Positions 30,413 through 39,144 of a stretch of DNA of 47,978 nt are shown here, one piece after another. The translations under genes were made by a program, and so were the position numbers. The stretch comes from Pseudomonas laurentiana (GTDB lineage Bacteria > Pseudomonadota > Gammaproteobacteria > Pseudomonadales > Pseudomonadaceae), in NCBI RefSeq assembly GCF_014648275.1, contig NZ_BMQU01000026.1, positions 1 through 47,978 on the forward strand. The letters run 5' to 3'. How positions within the stretch are numbered: the first letter of the stretch is position 1; each line of letters starts with the position of its first letter. Below the pieces are notes generated by a model that saw nothing but the letters and a program-made list of their open reading frames with translations, was not told the origin of the DNA and did no database searches.

Positions 30413-31123
30413 ATGTCTGAACCCATTCGTCTTTCCAAACGCCTTATCGAAATCGTCGGCTGCTCCCGACGCGAGGCAGAGCTGTTCATCGAGGGTGGCT
30501 GGGTCACAGTGGACGGCCAGATCGTCGACGAACCACAACACAAGGTCGGCAGCGAGCAGGTTGAGCTGTTGCCCGGTGCCAAGGCCGAAGCACTGGAACC
30601 TGTCACCCTGTTGCTCAATCAACAGCCCGAAGACACCCTCGACAGTGCGTTGGCCAGTATCAATGCGCTCAGCCTGTCCGAGCTGCACCGTTATGGTAAG
30701 CGCCCACTCAAGGGCCACTTCAGCCGCCTGACGAGTGCCGCCCTGCTCCAGGACGGCGCCAGCGGGTTGCAGGTGTTCAGCCAGGATTGGCGCGTACTGC
30801 GCAAGCTCACCCAGGACATTGCCAAGCTTGAGCAGGAGTATGTCGTCGAGATCAGTGGCGAGATCATCGCCCACGGCCTTGAACGACTGAACCGCGGGGT
30901 GATCTGGCAAGGCAATGCCCTGCCACCGGTCAAGGCCAGCTGGCAGAACGAAACACGCCTGCGCATTGCACTGAAAAACCCGGCGCCCGGCGTCATCGTG
31001 CAACTGTGCAAAAGTGTCGGCCTGAGCGTTGTCAGCATGCGCAGGCTTCGCCTCGGCGGCGTCGCCATGGGCAAGCTACCTCTGGGCCAATGGCGCTATC
31101 TGGCGGCTCAGGAAAAGTTCTAG
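30413..31123 (+). CDS. RluF/RsuA-like pseudouridine synthase with divergent active-site loop
   Basis: The 236-residue protein has an N-terminal S4 RNA-binding domain (IRLSKRLIEIVGCSRREAEL) and a pseudouridine-synthase-like body (KLEQEYVVEISGEI, SVVSMRRLRLGGVAMGKL). RsuA/RluF enzymes carry the catalytic Asp in a GRLD motif; here the aligned stretch reads HFSRLTSAALLQDGASGLQV. The Asp is not in the RLD position, though a nearby Asp (QDGASG) could be shifted. It may be a catalytically altered or non-catalytic RNA-binding family member. I chose the ATG at 30413. Confidence 0.75.
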   Translation: MSEPIRLSKRLIEIVGCSRREAELFIEGGWVTVDGQIVDEPQHKVGSEQVELLPGAKAEALEPVTLLLNQQPEDTLDSALASINALSLSELHRYGKRPLKGHFSRLTSAALLQDGASGLQVFSQDWRVLRKLTQDIAKLEQEYVVEISGEIIAHGLERLNRGVIWQGNALPPVKASWQNETRLRIALKNPAPGVIVQLCKSVGLSVVSMRRLRLGGVAMGKLPLGQWRYLAAQEKF

Positions 31124-31172
31124 CACCACAGGCGCTACCACTCGGGTAGCGCCCCCGATCAGGATTGTTCTC

Positions 31173-31634
31173 ATGATTCACAACGATGTACTGCGCAGCC
31201 TGCGCTACCTGCTGGAAATCAACGACGCGAAGCTGATTGAACTCATCAAGCTGGGCGGGTTGGACGTCAGCAAGGCCGACATCGCCACCTACCTGAAAAA
31301 AGAGGATGAAGAAGGTTTCGTCCGCTGCCCGGATGAAGTCCTGGCGCATTGCCTTGACGGCCTGGTGTACTTCAAGCGCGGCAAAGACGAGAGCCGCCCG
31401 GCCCTGCCGATCGAGCTTCCGGTGACCAACAACATCGTCATGAAGAAACTGCGTGTCGCCTTTGAACTCAAGGAAGAAGACCTGCACGCGATTCTCAAGG
31501 CCGTCGATTTTCCGGTCTCCAAGCCAGAGCTCAGCGCGCTCTTCCGCAAGGTCGGGCACAGTAACTACCGCCCCTGTGGCGACCAGTTGCTGCGCAATTT
31601 CCTCAAGGGCCTGACCCTGCGGGTTCGTGGTTGA
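31173..31634 (+). CDS. yehS: YehS-family (DUF1456) protein
   Basis: This 153-residue protein belongs to the DUF1456/YehS family, with two similar halves. Each half has an IHNDVLRSLRYLLEINDAKL or MKKLRVAFELKEEDLHAILK type helix pair, followed by CxxxxxxxxL-FLKGL elements (LAHCLDGLVYFKRG, LLRNFLKGLTLRVRG). Its function is unknown. AGGAT precedes the ATG at 31173. The trmO start is seven bases after the stop, so they are likely co-transcribed. Confidence 0.88.
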   Translation: MIHNDVLRSLRYLLEINDAKLIELIKLGGLDVSKADIATYLKKEDEEGFVRCPDEVLAHCLDGLVYFKRGKDESRPALPIELPVTNNIVMKKLRVAFELKEEDLHAILKAVDFPVSKPELSALFRKVGHSNYRPCGDQLLRNFLKGLTLRVRG

Positions 31635-31641
31635 GGCGCTG

Positions 31642-32337
31642 ATGAACCATAGTGTCGCCCCAGTTGGCATCCTGCGCTCCTGCTTCAAGGAAAAGTTTGC
31701 CATCCCGCGTCAACCCCAACTGGCGCCAGCCGCGCGCGGGGTGCTCGAACTGCTGCCGCCGTTCGATCAGGGCGATGCAGTAGCCGGCCTTGAGCAGGTC
31801 AGCCACGTCTGGCTGCTGTTCCTGTTCCATCAGGCATTGGAGGACAAACCTCGACTGAAGGTGCGTCCGCCACGCCTGGGGGGCAACAAGTCCATGGGGG
31901 TGTTCGCAACGCGCGCCACTCACCGCCCCAATGGCATCGGTCAGTCGGTGGTCAGGCTGGATAAGGTTGAACCGGGCCGCTTGTTCCTCTCCGGCATCGA
32001 CCTGCTGGACGGAACCCCCGTGCTGGATATCAAGCCGTACGTCCCCTATGCCGACAGCATTGGCGATGCGGTCAATGAGATGGCCAGCGCCCCACCCGCC
32101 CCGATCCCGGTGCAGTGGGGCGAACAGGCATTGCTACAAGCCCGAGAGCACGCCTTGCGCCTCGGCGAGCCACTGGCTGAGCTGATCGAGCAATGCCTGG
32201 CACAAGACCCACGCCCGGCGTACCAGATTCCACCCGTGGAACGCATCTACGGTGTGAAGTTCTGGGATGTACAGGTGCGCTGGCACTATCCGCACCCGGA
32301 CATGATCCGGGTACTGGAAGTCGTGCACGAGCCATAG
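31642..32337 (+). CDS. trmO: tRNA (N6-threonylcarbamoyladenosine-37) methyltransferase TrmO
   Basis: TrmO (TsaA/VirR family) methylates N6 of t6A37 in tRNA-Thr using SAM. The 231-residue protein starts MNHSVAPVGILRSCFKEKFA from the ATG at 31642, five bases after GAGG. The family signature ATRATHRPNGIGQSVVRL is present, and the C-terminal domain includes PAYQIPPVERIYGVKFWDVQ. An in-frame GTG upstream overlaps yehS and is less likely. Confidence 0.92.
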   Translation: MNHSVAPVGILRSCFKEKFAIPRQPQLAPAARGVLELLPPFDQGDAVAGLEQVSHVWLLFLFHQALEDKPRLKVRPPRLGGNKSMGVFATRATHRPNGIGQSVVRLDKVEPGRLFLSGIDLLDGTPVLDIKPYVPYADSIGDAVNEMASAPPAPIPVQWGEQALLQAREHALRLGEPLAELIEQCLAQDPRPAYQIPPVERIYGVKFWDVQVRWHYPHPDMIRVLEVVHEP

Positions 32338-32360
32338 GCCCGTATCAGCACAGTGTTAAA

Positions 32361-32396
32361 ACGAAAAAAGCAGGCCGAAGCCTGCTTTTTTTCGTT
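32361..32396. terminator. Bidirectional terminator between trmO and fpr
   Basis: AGCAGGC and GCCTGCT form the stem around CGAA, flanked by six A and seven T. The whole element is nearly a perfect palindrome (ACGAAAAAAGC to GCTTTTTTTCGT) between two convergent stops. Confidence 0.93.
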
Positions 32397-32408
32397 CAAA
32401 CTGCCGGA

Positions 32409-33188
32409 TTACTTCTCGACGAATGCACGCTCAATCAGATAATCGCCAGGTTCACGCATACGTGGCGAGACCTTCAGACCAAAGCTGTCGAGCACTTCAC
32501 TGGTTTCGTCGAGCATGCTCGGGCTACCGCAGATCATTGCACGGTCATCTTCCGGATTGATCGGCGGCAGACCAATGTCGCTGAACAGCTTGCCGCTGCG
32601 CATCAGGTCAGTCAGACGCCCCTGGTTCTCGAACGGCTCACGGGTTACGGTTGGGTAATAGATCAGCTTGTCACGCAACGCCTCACCAAAGAACTCATTC
32701 TGAGGCAGGTGCTCGGTGATGAACTCGCGGTAGGCGACTTCGTTCACATAGCGCACACCATGAACCAGAATGACTTTCTCGAAGCGTTCGTAGGTTTCAG
32801 GGTCCTGGATAACGCTCATGAACGGCGCCAGACCAGTACCCGTGCTCAGCAGGTACAAGTGCTTGCCCGGCTTCAGGTCGTCAAGGACCAGCGTACCTGT
32901 AGGCTTCTTGCTGATGATGATCTCATCGCCTTCCTTGAGGTGCTGCAACTGCGAGGTCAGCGGGCCGTCCGGCACCTTGATGCTGAAGAACTCCAGATGC
33001 TCTTCCCAGTTCGGGCTGGCAATCGAGTAGGCGCGCATGAGCGGACGGCCATTAGGTTGTTGCAGGCCGATCATCACGAACTGACCGTTCTCGAAGCGCA
33101 GGCCCGGGTCGCGGGTGCACTTGAAGCTGAACAGGGTGTCGTTCCAGTGATGGACACTGAGAACACGTTCGTGGTTCATGTTGCTCAT
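32409..33188 (-). CDS. fpr: Ferredoxin-NADP+ reductase Fpr
   Basis: Fpr is an FAD enzyme moving electrons between NADPH and ferredoxin or flavodoxin, used in oxidative-stress and iron-sulfur metabolism. The 259-residue protein has RAYSIAS for FAD binding and STGTGLAPFMSV for NADPH binding. The CGSP motif (MICGSPSML) is present, and the C-terminus is RAFVEK. AGGAG lies a few bases before the ATG. It is divergent from finR, its known activator in P. putida. Confidence 0.95.
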   Translation of the reverse strand: MSNMNHERVLSVHHWNDTLFSFKCTRDPGLRFENGQFVMIGLQQPNGRPLMRAYSIASPNWEEHLEFFSIKVPDGPLTSQLQHLKEGDEIIISKKPTGTLVLDDLKPGKHLYLLSTGTGLAPFMSVIQDPETYERFEKVILVHGVRYVNEVAYREFITEHLPQNEFFGEALRDKLIYYPTVTREPFENQGRLTDLMRSGKLFSDIGLPPINPEDDRAMICGSPSMLDETSEVLDSFGLKVSPRMREPGDYLIERAFVEK

Positions 33189-33260
33189 GTATAGGGCTCC
33201 TGAAGAAAAACGCGGCGCTAACCGTGAGCGCGATTGCGCAATAGTTTAGTGGCAGCGACA

Positions 33261-33294
33261 ATATCTGTTAAATGAATTATTAAGATATGTCTTA
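33261..33294. promoter_or_regulatory. Candidate FinR operator between fpr and finR
   Basis: The intergenic region holds two palindromes. ATATCT (33261-33266) is inverted as AGATAT (33283-33288), and the second, TAAGATATGTCTTA at 33281-33294, has five-base arms. Such AT-rich dyads near a LysR-type gene are usual sites for the regulator. The finR ATG follows about 15 bases after the second dyad. Confidence 0.45.
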
Positions 33295-33308
33295 TCGGTT
33301 ATATAGAT

Positions 33309-34235
33309 ATGCGATTTACGCTTCGTCAGCTTCAAGTATTCGTCGCCGTAGCCCAGTACCAGAGCGTCTCACGCGCGGCTGGCATACTGGCGTTGTCGCA
33401 ATCCGCCGCCAGCACGTCAATCACCGAGCTTGAGCGCCAATCCAGCTGCCAACTGTTCGACCGTGCCGGCAAGCGCCTGAGCCTCAATGCGCTGGGTCAA
33501 CAGCTGCTGCCCCAGGCGGTAGCATTACTTGATCAGGCCAAGGAGATCGAAGACCTGCTCAATGGAAAGTCCGGGTTTGGCTCATTGGCTGTCGGCGCCA
33601 CGCTGACTATCGGGAACTACCTGGCAACGCTGCTGATCGGCAGCTTCATGCAGGTTCACCCTGAAAGCCAGGTCAAACTGCATGTGCAGAACACCGCGCA
33701 TATCGTGCATCAGGTAGCGCATTACGAAATTGATCTGGGTCTAATCGAAGGTGACTGCAACCACCCGGACCTGGAAGTCCAACCGTGGGTCGAGGATGAG
33801 CTGGTCGTGTTCTGCGCGCCCCAGCACCCATTGGCGCAGCGCGGTCAGGCCAGCCTTGAAGAACTGACACGGGAGGCATGGATTCTACGTGAACAAGGCT
33901 CCGGGACGCGCCTGACCTTCGATCAGGCGATGCGTCACCACCGTTCGACACTGAATATCCGTCTTGAGCTGGAGCATACCGAAGCAATCAAGCGCGCCGT
34001 GGAATCGGGGCTGGGCATCGGCTGCATTTCACGCTTGGCCCTGCGCGACGCTTTTCGCCGAGGGAGCCTGGTAGCCCTGGAAACGCCAGAGCTAGACCTC
34101 GCCCGGCAGTTCTACTTCATCTGGCATAAACAGAAATACCAGACCTCGGCAATGCGCGAATTCCTGGAGCTGTGCAGAACCTTCACGGCGGGTGTGCAGC
34201 GCAGCGATGAAATCGTACTGCCCCGCATTCCTTAA
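33309..34235 (+). CDS. finR: LysR-family regulator FinR
   Basis: FinR is the LysR-type activator of fpr described in P. putida. The 308-residue protein has the N-terminal winged helix-turn-helix (FTLRQLQVFVAVAQYQSVSR, SQSAASTSITELER). A periplasmic-binding-like effector domain follows (GATLTIGNYLATLLIGSF, VESGLGIGCISRLAL). No ribosome site is visible before the ATG, so translation may be weak or leaderless. Its stop overlaps the dgkA stop by four bases (TTAA). Confidence 0.9.
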   Translation: MRFTLRQLQVFVAVAQYQSVSRAAGILALSQSAASTSITELERQSSCQLFDRAGKRLSLNALGQQLLPQAVALLDQAKEIEDLLNGKSGFGSLAVGATLTIGNYLATLLIGSFMQVHPESQVKLHVQNTAHIVHQVAHYEIDLGLIEGDCNHPDLEVQPWVEDELVVFCAPQHPLAQRGQASLEELTREAWILREQGSGTRLTFDQAMRHHRSTLNIRLELEHTEAIKRAVESGLGIGCISRLALRDAFRRGSLVALETPELDLARQFYFIWHKQKYQTSAMREFLELCRTFTAGVQRSDEIVLPRIP

Positions 34236-34594
34236 AGCAGGATTACCGCCCAGACCAGGCCCACCATGCTCAAGGCCACCAACTGTGCAGCGCTGCCCAT
34301 GTCCTTGGCATTCTTCGACAGTGGGTGGCGCTCCAGCGAGATACGGTCAATTGCCGCTTCCACCGCCGAGTTCAGCAACTCGACGATCAGGCCAAGCAAA
34401 CAGACGGCGATCAGGATAGCCCGTTCGGCGCGACTCACATGTAGCAAGAAGGCCAATGGGATCAGTACAACGTTGAGCAGCACCAATTGGCGAAAGGCAG
34501 CTTCACCTGTGAAGGCCGCTCGCAAACCATCGAACGAATAGCCAGCAGCATTGAAAATGCGTTTGAGGCCGGTCTGGCCCTTGAATGGCGACAT
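34232..34594 (-). CDS. dgkA: Diacylglycerol kinase DgkA
   Basis: DgkA is the small trimeric membrane kinase that turns diacylglycerol into phosphatidic acid, recycling lipid from membrane-derived glucan synthesis. The 120-residue protein has three membrane helices (LVLLNVVLIPLAFLLHV, RAILIAVCLLGLIVELL, LVALSMVGLVWAVILL). The catalytic ELLNSAVEAAIDR motif (Glu and Asn) is present. It converges tail-to-tail with finR. Confidence 0.95.
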   Translation of the reverse strand: MSPFKGQTGLKRIFNAAGYSFDGLRAAFTGEAAFRQLVLLNVVLIPLAFLLHVSRAERAILIAVCLLGLIVELLNSAVEAAIDRISLERHPLSKNAKDMGSAAQLVALSMVGLVWAVILL

Positions 34595-34668
34595 AAAAAA
34601 CTACTTCATCCTTAAAAACGCCGAAGGCTAGTTCAGCGCGGGTCAAAAAAGCGTGAAGGCAGTCGGCG

Positions 34669-35319
34669 TTAACTGCCTGAAACAGATTCAAGTTGTTGCA
34701 GCAGCAAGGCAGCCTGGGTACGGGTACGGACGCCCAATTTACGGAAGATTGCCGTGACGTGAGCCTTGATGGTTGCTTCAGAAACACTCAGCTCATAGGC
34801 GATCTGCTTGTTCAGCAGGCCTTCACAGACCATGGTCAGCACCCGGAACTGCTGCGGCGTCAAGCTGGCAAGCCCTTCACTGGCAGCTTTGGCTTCAGCT
34901 GAAACATCAACCTTCTCGAACGCTTGTGGCGGCCACCAGACATCACCGTCGAGCACCTTGCGTACTGCATCCTGAATCGTTTCCAGCGGGCTGGACTTCG
35001 GAATGAATCCACTGGCACCGAACTCACGGGACTTCACTACCACCGATGCTTCTTCCTGGGCAGAGACCATCACCACGGGAATCTGCGGGTACTGACCGCG
35101 CAACAGTACCAGGCCGGAAAATCCGTAGGCGCCCGGCATATTGAGGTCAAGCAACACCAGGTCCCAGTCCGCCTTTTCAGTTAATCGGGTTTCCAGTTCA
35201 GCGATGCTCGCCACTTCCACCAACCGTACGTCCGGGCCAAGGCCCAACGTTACGGCCTGGCGCATCGCACTGCGAAAAAGTGGGTGGTCATCGGCAATCA
35301 GGATTTCGTACGTGGCCAT
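34669..35319 (-). CDS. erdR: LuxR-type response regulator, ErdR/CrbR-like
   Basis: This 216-residue two-domain response regulator has an N-terminal receiver (ILIADDHPLFRSA, phosphoacceptor Asp in LVLLDLNMPG, Lys in IPKSSPL). A C-terminal LuxR helix-turn-helix follows (LTPQQFRVLTMVCEGLLNKQ). I chose the ATG at 35319 (MATYEILIADDHP). The position beside dgkA and finR matches ErdR of P. putida, which with MxtR/CrbS controls acetate and ethanol use. The name rests on synteny and the domain set; no sensor kinase lies next to it. Confidence 0.8.
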   Translation of the reverse strand: MATYEILIADDHPLFRSAMRQAVTLGLGPDVRLVEVASIAELETRLTEKADWDLVLLDLNMPGAYGFSGLVLLRGQYPQIPVVMVSAQEEASVVVKSREFGASGFIPKSSPLETIQDAVRKVLDGDVWWPPQAFEKVDVSAEAKAASEGLASLTPQQFRVLTMVCEGLLNKQIAYELSVSEATIKAHVTAIFRKLGVRTRTQAALLLQQLESVSGS

Positions 35320-35564
35320 CGATCTAATGATCCTGTTCTGTGCAGGCGCGCTAAAGACCGGACGCCTGGCGGGGAGCAACTGAAGGCTTGGGAGGCAGTA
35401 CCACATGCCAAAATGGCGTAACGAAGCCACAAAAGTGTTTCAAGCTTCGTCACGGCCGAATCGGCGCCAAGGATGCCGAGGTCAGACCGGGTGGTCAAGT
35501 TCGGCACCTTGCGGCCCTGCCAGCGTGCTCATTATGAACCGAACACGCCATGGATGCCCTTGTA

Positions 35565-36275
35565 CTATAGGAAGGGCTGCAGCCGTTGATGCACGTCATC
35601 CTGCTCATCGACAGGGCGATGGAACTTGGCCCCCAGATAGTGGGCACTGAAGACATCCAGATAGGCATCGAGCGCCTCGGCGGCCCGCTGATCGGCGGCC
35701 AACTCCAGGCACATGGCGGCCACTTCGGCGGTACAGAAATGATCGTCGCGCTTGGACCGACGCAGACGATAGCGCGACAGCTGCTCAGGTTGCAGGCTCA
35801 GTACAGGGAAGCGATCCAGATACGGGCTCTTGCGGAACATTTTTCGCGCTTCGGTCCAGGTCGCATCCAGCAAGATGAAAAGTGGCCGCTTGCCCGGCTC
35901 GCGAACAACCTCGGTCACCACCCGTTGAGGCTCGACAAACTCGCCAGGGAATACAATGTAAGGCTGCCAGTGAGGCTGCTCCAACAGCGCCAACAACTGC
36001 TCATCCACCGAAGTACGCTGCCAGCCAAACGCTGTCGTATCGGCAATGATGTCAGCGATCAACCAGCCCGTGTTGGTCGGTTTTAGCGGCTCGGTATCAT
36101 GCATCAACAAGCACATGGCCGACTCGGCAGCCACCCGCGGCTTCCACGCACACAGGCAATGGCTATCAATGACCCGACAGCCTGGGCAACGAGGCGCACG
36201 CGAACCGCGTGCAACAAACGGTTTGACGCTGCGGGCCAAGCGATCGGCGCGCAGACGGGAGACAGCATGGGTCAT
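35565..36275 (-). CDS. DTW-domain tRNA-uridine aminocarboxypropyltransferase (TapT-like)
   Basis: DTW-domain enzymes add a 3-amino-3-carboxypropyl group to uridine in the tRNA variable loop (acp3U). The 236-residue protein from the ATG at 36275 has a zinc-like Cys set (CPGCRVIDSHCLC) and LMHDTEPLKPTNTG. The signature DATW is within FILLDATWTEARKM. E. coli TapT (YfiP) is the best-known relative, but the exact tRNA target is inferred. Confidence 0.85.
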   Translation of the reverse strand: MTHAVSRLRADRLARSVKPFVARGSRAPRCPGCRVIDSHCLCAWKPRVAAESAMCLLMHDTEPLKPTNTGWLIADIIADTTAFGWQRTSVDEQLLALLEQPHWQPYIVFPGEFVEPQRVVTEVVREPGKRPLFILLDATWTEARKMFRKSPYLDRFPVLSLQPEQLSRYRLRRSKRDDHFCTAEVAAMCLELAADQRAAEALDAYLDVFSAHYLGAKFHRPVDEQDDVHQRLQPFL

Positions 36276-36478
36276 AGAGGGCACAACGAAGGCAGGAGAC
36301 AATCGCCGCAGTTTACCAGAGGTCACCAGCCACCGAGTGTTTTGCCGTGGAGCCGGACCCCGCGCTCCCTTATAATCGCCACCCTATCGATACGCGCTGG
36401 CGTAAATAGGCCTGCCAGGGGCGGAACGCAACGCCTGAGCGCAGGTCCAACCGCCAGTTACCGAACCAGGAGAAATTC

Positions 36479-36898
36479 ATGCTGCGTTTTATCGCCCCAA
36501 CCCTCGGCCTTTTGCTGGCTCTGCCTATGGCTGCACATGCAGCCTCGCTGCAGGACTATGAGCTTGGCAAGATGCTCGACAAGGTTGCCAAGGAAAGCAG
36601 TGTCGGCACCCCTCGGGCGATCAACGAGGACATTCTCGACCAAGGTTACACCGTCGATGGCAAGGAGCTGATCAACCACCTCAGCGTACGTGAAAGCCAT
36701 GCGCAGCAAATGCGTGCCAATCCAGACATGGTTCGTGGTCAATTGGGCGCCAGCGTTTGTCGCAATACTGGCTACCGTCAGCTACTGGCCCGCGGTGCGG
36801 TTCTGCGTTACGAGTTTACCGAGTACAAAACCAATCGTCCGGTGGCAGTACAACGCTTCAACGCCGCCGACTGCGGTCTGAACCAGAAAAAGAAATAA
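36479..36898 (+). CDS. PA3611-like secreted protein (quorum-sensing-regulated virulence factor family)
   Basis: This 139-residue protein has a Sec signal peptide (LGLLLALPMAAHA). The mature domain resembles P. aeruginosa PA3611, annotated as a quorum-sensing-regulated virulence factor family. Conserved-looking stretches are GTPRAINEDILDQGYTVDG and CRNTGYRQLLARGA; Cys in VCRNT and DCG could pair in the periplasm. GGAG lies six bases before the ATG. Function is unknown, and the similarity is from memory of the family. Confidence 0.75.
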   Translation: MLRFIAPTLGLLLALPMAAHAASLQDYELGKMLDKVAKESSVGTPRAINEDILDQGYTVDGKELINHLSVRESHAQQMRANPDMVRGQLGASVCRNTGYRQLLARGAVLRYEFTEYKTNRPVAVQRFNAADCGLNQKKK

Positions 36899-37099
36899 TC
36901 AGGTTATCCCGTCACTGGCGCGCCGCTGTTCTTCATCGGCGCGCAACTCGGACACAAGTGCCTGGATGTAACGCGAATGACACTCTGACTCTTCGAGGCG
37001 TCGCAGGCACTCCTGTTCCAGGCTCAGGTTACCGGCCCGCGCTGCACGTTGTAGCGACGCGTACAGCTGTGTATCCACCTCCAGAACCAATCGTCCCAT
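36899..37099 (-). CDS. Small Arc/CopG-like protein, unknown function
   Basis: This 66-residue protein begins GRLVLEVDTQLYASLQRAAR, a strand-helix pattern like ribbon-helix-helix (Arc/MetJ) proteins. A helix with charged repeats follows (SLEQECLRRLEESECHSRYI). It starts after GGGAGGCATAGGGT and is convergent with the PA3611-like gene, with touching stops. It could bind DNA, but there is no toxin partner nearby. Confidence 0.6.
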   Translation of the reverse strand: MGRLVLEVDTQLYASLQRAARAGNLSLEQECLRRLEESECHSRYIQALVSELRADEEQRRASDGIT

Positions 37100-37517
37100 A
37101 CCCTATGCCTCCCTGCGCTCAAACACTGTGGTCGTGCTTGAAGTTAATCAGATTGTTCCATTAATTGGATCCGATCAGATGAGCGGTCGAAACGGGCACC
37201 TGAAATGGTGCGTCCACACACGCTAGAGGCAGTGAGGCACAGAGAACAGGTCAGCATGAAGACCCGGCAGGGTCTAGATTAATAAGCAACAACCATCATT
37301 GTTTCGGGCAAAACGAGGATGATCCCGCTCAGGTACACTACTGCCCTGAAGACAATAACAGCCATACCGATGATCAATGCTGCTGGCAGGCTCTGACAGC
37401 CTGTCACGGTGCCGGACATCACGCGTCGGGCACGAAGCAGCCAGCAACACATGAGTGTTGCAGCCAGGTCGAAGTACTCGCCTTGGCCAGCAGTTTTGCT
37501 GCAAAAGGAGAAGTTGA
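37100..37517. other. Structured intergenic region upstream of the LOG-family gene
   Basis: This 418-base stretch has no clear coding sequence but three hairpins. AGACCC/GGGTCT around GGCA lies at 37260-37275, CAGGCT/AGCCTG at 37387-37403, and a perfect GCAACAC/GTGTTGC around ATGA at 37444-37461. It also contains a TCCA-TTAAT-TGGA palindrome. It may hold a small RNA or a long structured 5' leader. Confidence 0.45.
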
Positions 37518-38636
37518 ATGCCTAACAAACCGAATGAGCTGCTTGCAAACTACTTCAAGAACAACGGAATCAACCTCGACAACGTCGACGAACAACTAAA
37601 GCTGGTTGCCCCCAACAGCCCAAACCTGTCGCTCTACCGGGATATGATGTTGACCGTGCTGCGAATGGCACATGACGACAGCAACCGCTGGAATGCGAAG
37701 ATTACCCTGCAGGCCCTGCGCGAACTGGATCATGCCTTCCGCGTACTGGAACAATACAAAGGCCAGCGCAAGGTAACAGTCTTCGGCTCCGCCCGAACCC
37801 CCATCGAGCACCCCATGTATGGCTTGGCAAAAGAGCTGGGGGCTACCCTTGCCCGCGCGGACATGATGGTCATCACGGGTGCAGGTGGCGGCATCATGGC
37901 TGCTGCTCATGAAGGCGCAGGCGTGGAACACAGCCTGGGTTTCAATATCACCCTGCCATTTGAGCAACATGCCAACGCAACAGTCGAGGGCACAGACAAG
38001 CTGCTGCCGTTCCACTTTTTCTTCATTCGCAAGTTGTTCTTCGTGAAGGAGGCCGACGCATTGGTGCTATGCCCTGGTGGCTTTGGCACGCTGGATGAAG
38101 CGCTGGAAGTCCTGACGTTGATCCAGACAGGCAAGAGCCCACTCGTACCAGTGGTGCTGCTGGATGCTCCAGGCGGCTCATTCTGGCAAGACGCCCTCAA
38201 GTTCATTACCCATCAGCTGGAAGAAAACCGCTATATCCTGCCGAGCGACATGAAGCTGCTGCGCCTGGTACACAGCGCAGAGGAAGCGGTCGAAGAGATC
38301 AACCAGTTCTATAGCAACTACCACTCCAGCCGCTGGATGAAGAGCCAATTCATCATTCGCATGCACCATCGCCTCAGCGACGCAGCCATGCTCGATATCG
38401 CAGAGATGTTTGCAGATCTACGCCAGCATGGTCATTTCCATCAACACGCTCAAAGCTGCGTAGAACTTGACGACCCACAGTTCAGCCACCTGCATCGACT
38501 GGCATTCGCCTTCAATGGTCGAGATTATGGTCGCCTGCGCGAACTGGTGGACTTCATCAACCATCCAGAAAACCGGGCCAAGCCCCAACCCATGCATACC
38601 ACACAGCATGCACGGGAAGCGCTAAAGGTCACTTGA
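37518..38636 (+). CDS. LOG-family nucleotide-phosphate hydrolase-like protein (TIGR00730 type)
   Basis: This 372-residue protein has the lysine decarboxylase-like/LOG fold that cleaves the N-glycosidic bond of nucleoside monophosphates. The core is VTVFGSARTPIEHPMYGLAK, then VITGAGGGIMAAAHEGA and the signature CPGGFGTLDEALEVLTLIQT (PGGxGTxxE). An N-terminal helical region of about 90 residues and a long C-terminus extend it beyond small LOG proteins. AAAGGAG precedes the ATG. The substrate is not known; cytokinin-type activation is only one option for this fold. Confidence 0.85.
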   Translation: MPNKPNELLANYFKNNGINLDNVDEQLKLVAPNSPNLSLYRDMMLTVLRMAHDDSNRWNAKITLQALRELDHAFRVLEQYKGQRKVTVFGSARTPIEHPMYGLAKELGATLARADMMVITGAGGGIMAAAHEGAGVEHSLGFNITLPFEQHANATVEGTDKLLPFHFFFIRKLFFVKEADALVLCPGGFGTLDEALEVLTLIQTGKSPLVPVVLLDAPGGSFWQDALKFITHQLEENRYILPSDMKLLRLVHSAEEAVEEINQFYSNYHSSRWMKSQFIIRMHHRLSDAAMLDIAEMFADLRQHGHFHQHAQSCVELDDPQFSHLHRLAFAFNGRDYGRLRELVDFINHPENRAKPQPMHTTQHAREALKVT

Positions 38637-38668
38637 TACCCAGTGATCGAGGCTAAATACCCAGAACG

Positions 38669-39136
38669 TCAGTCATCCAGACCTCGGCCGCTCAGCAAGC
38701 GGCCGATCAAGTCCATGGGGAAGCCTCGGTAAACCAGAAAACGGGTTTGCTGCGCACGACTGCGAGGATCACATGGCAATTGCCCTGCAAACTTGCGCTG
38801 CCATACCTCAAGCAATTGCGCCTGCCAGTCTACCCCCGACTCACGCAGAGCCTGGTCGATATCCGAACGTTGTAAACCGCGCACGCCCAGTTCCTCACGT
38901 ATGCGCGCAGGGCCATAGCCGGAGCGAGAGCGATAACTGATGAAGCTTTCAAGATAGCGGGCCTCACTGAGCAAACCCTCATCCGTCAAACGGTCGAGTT
39001 CCTGTTCGATCATCTCGGGAGAAGCACCGCGCTGACGCAACTTGCGCGTCAGCTCGACACGACCGTGCTCGCGGCGCGCGAGCAGGTCCATGGCTGTCCG
39101 CCTTACGGCGACGGGGGTATCGAGTACGACGGACAT
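38669..39136 (-). CDS. recX: Recombination regulatory protein RecX
   Basis: RecX caps RecA filaments and inhibits RecA. The 155-residue protein has three-helix repeats with [39 protein letters not shown] and [16 protein letters not shown]. Its start is eight bases after the recA stop, so it lies in the recA operon. It is intact even though recA is broken, so its usual partner may be missing. Confidence 0.95.
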   Translation of the reverse strand: MSVVLDTPVAVRRTAMDLLARREHGRVELTRKLRQRGASPEMIEQELDRLTDEGLLSEARYLESFISYRSRSGYGPARIREELGVRGLQRSDIDQALRESGVDWQAQLLEVWQRKFAGQLPCDPRSRAQQTRFLVYRGFPMDLIGRLLSGRGLDD

Positions 39137-39144
39137 GGGCAGGA

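Noticed and set aside
36899-37099. Antitoxin of a toxin-antitoxin pair
   Set aside because: It has a ribbon-helix-helix-like pattern, but neither side has a toxin gene, so only an unspecified DNA-binding role is suggested.
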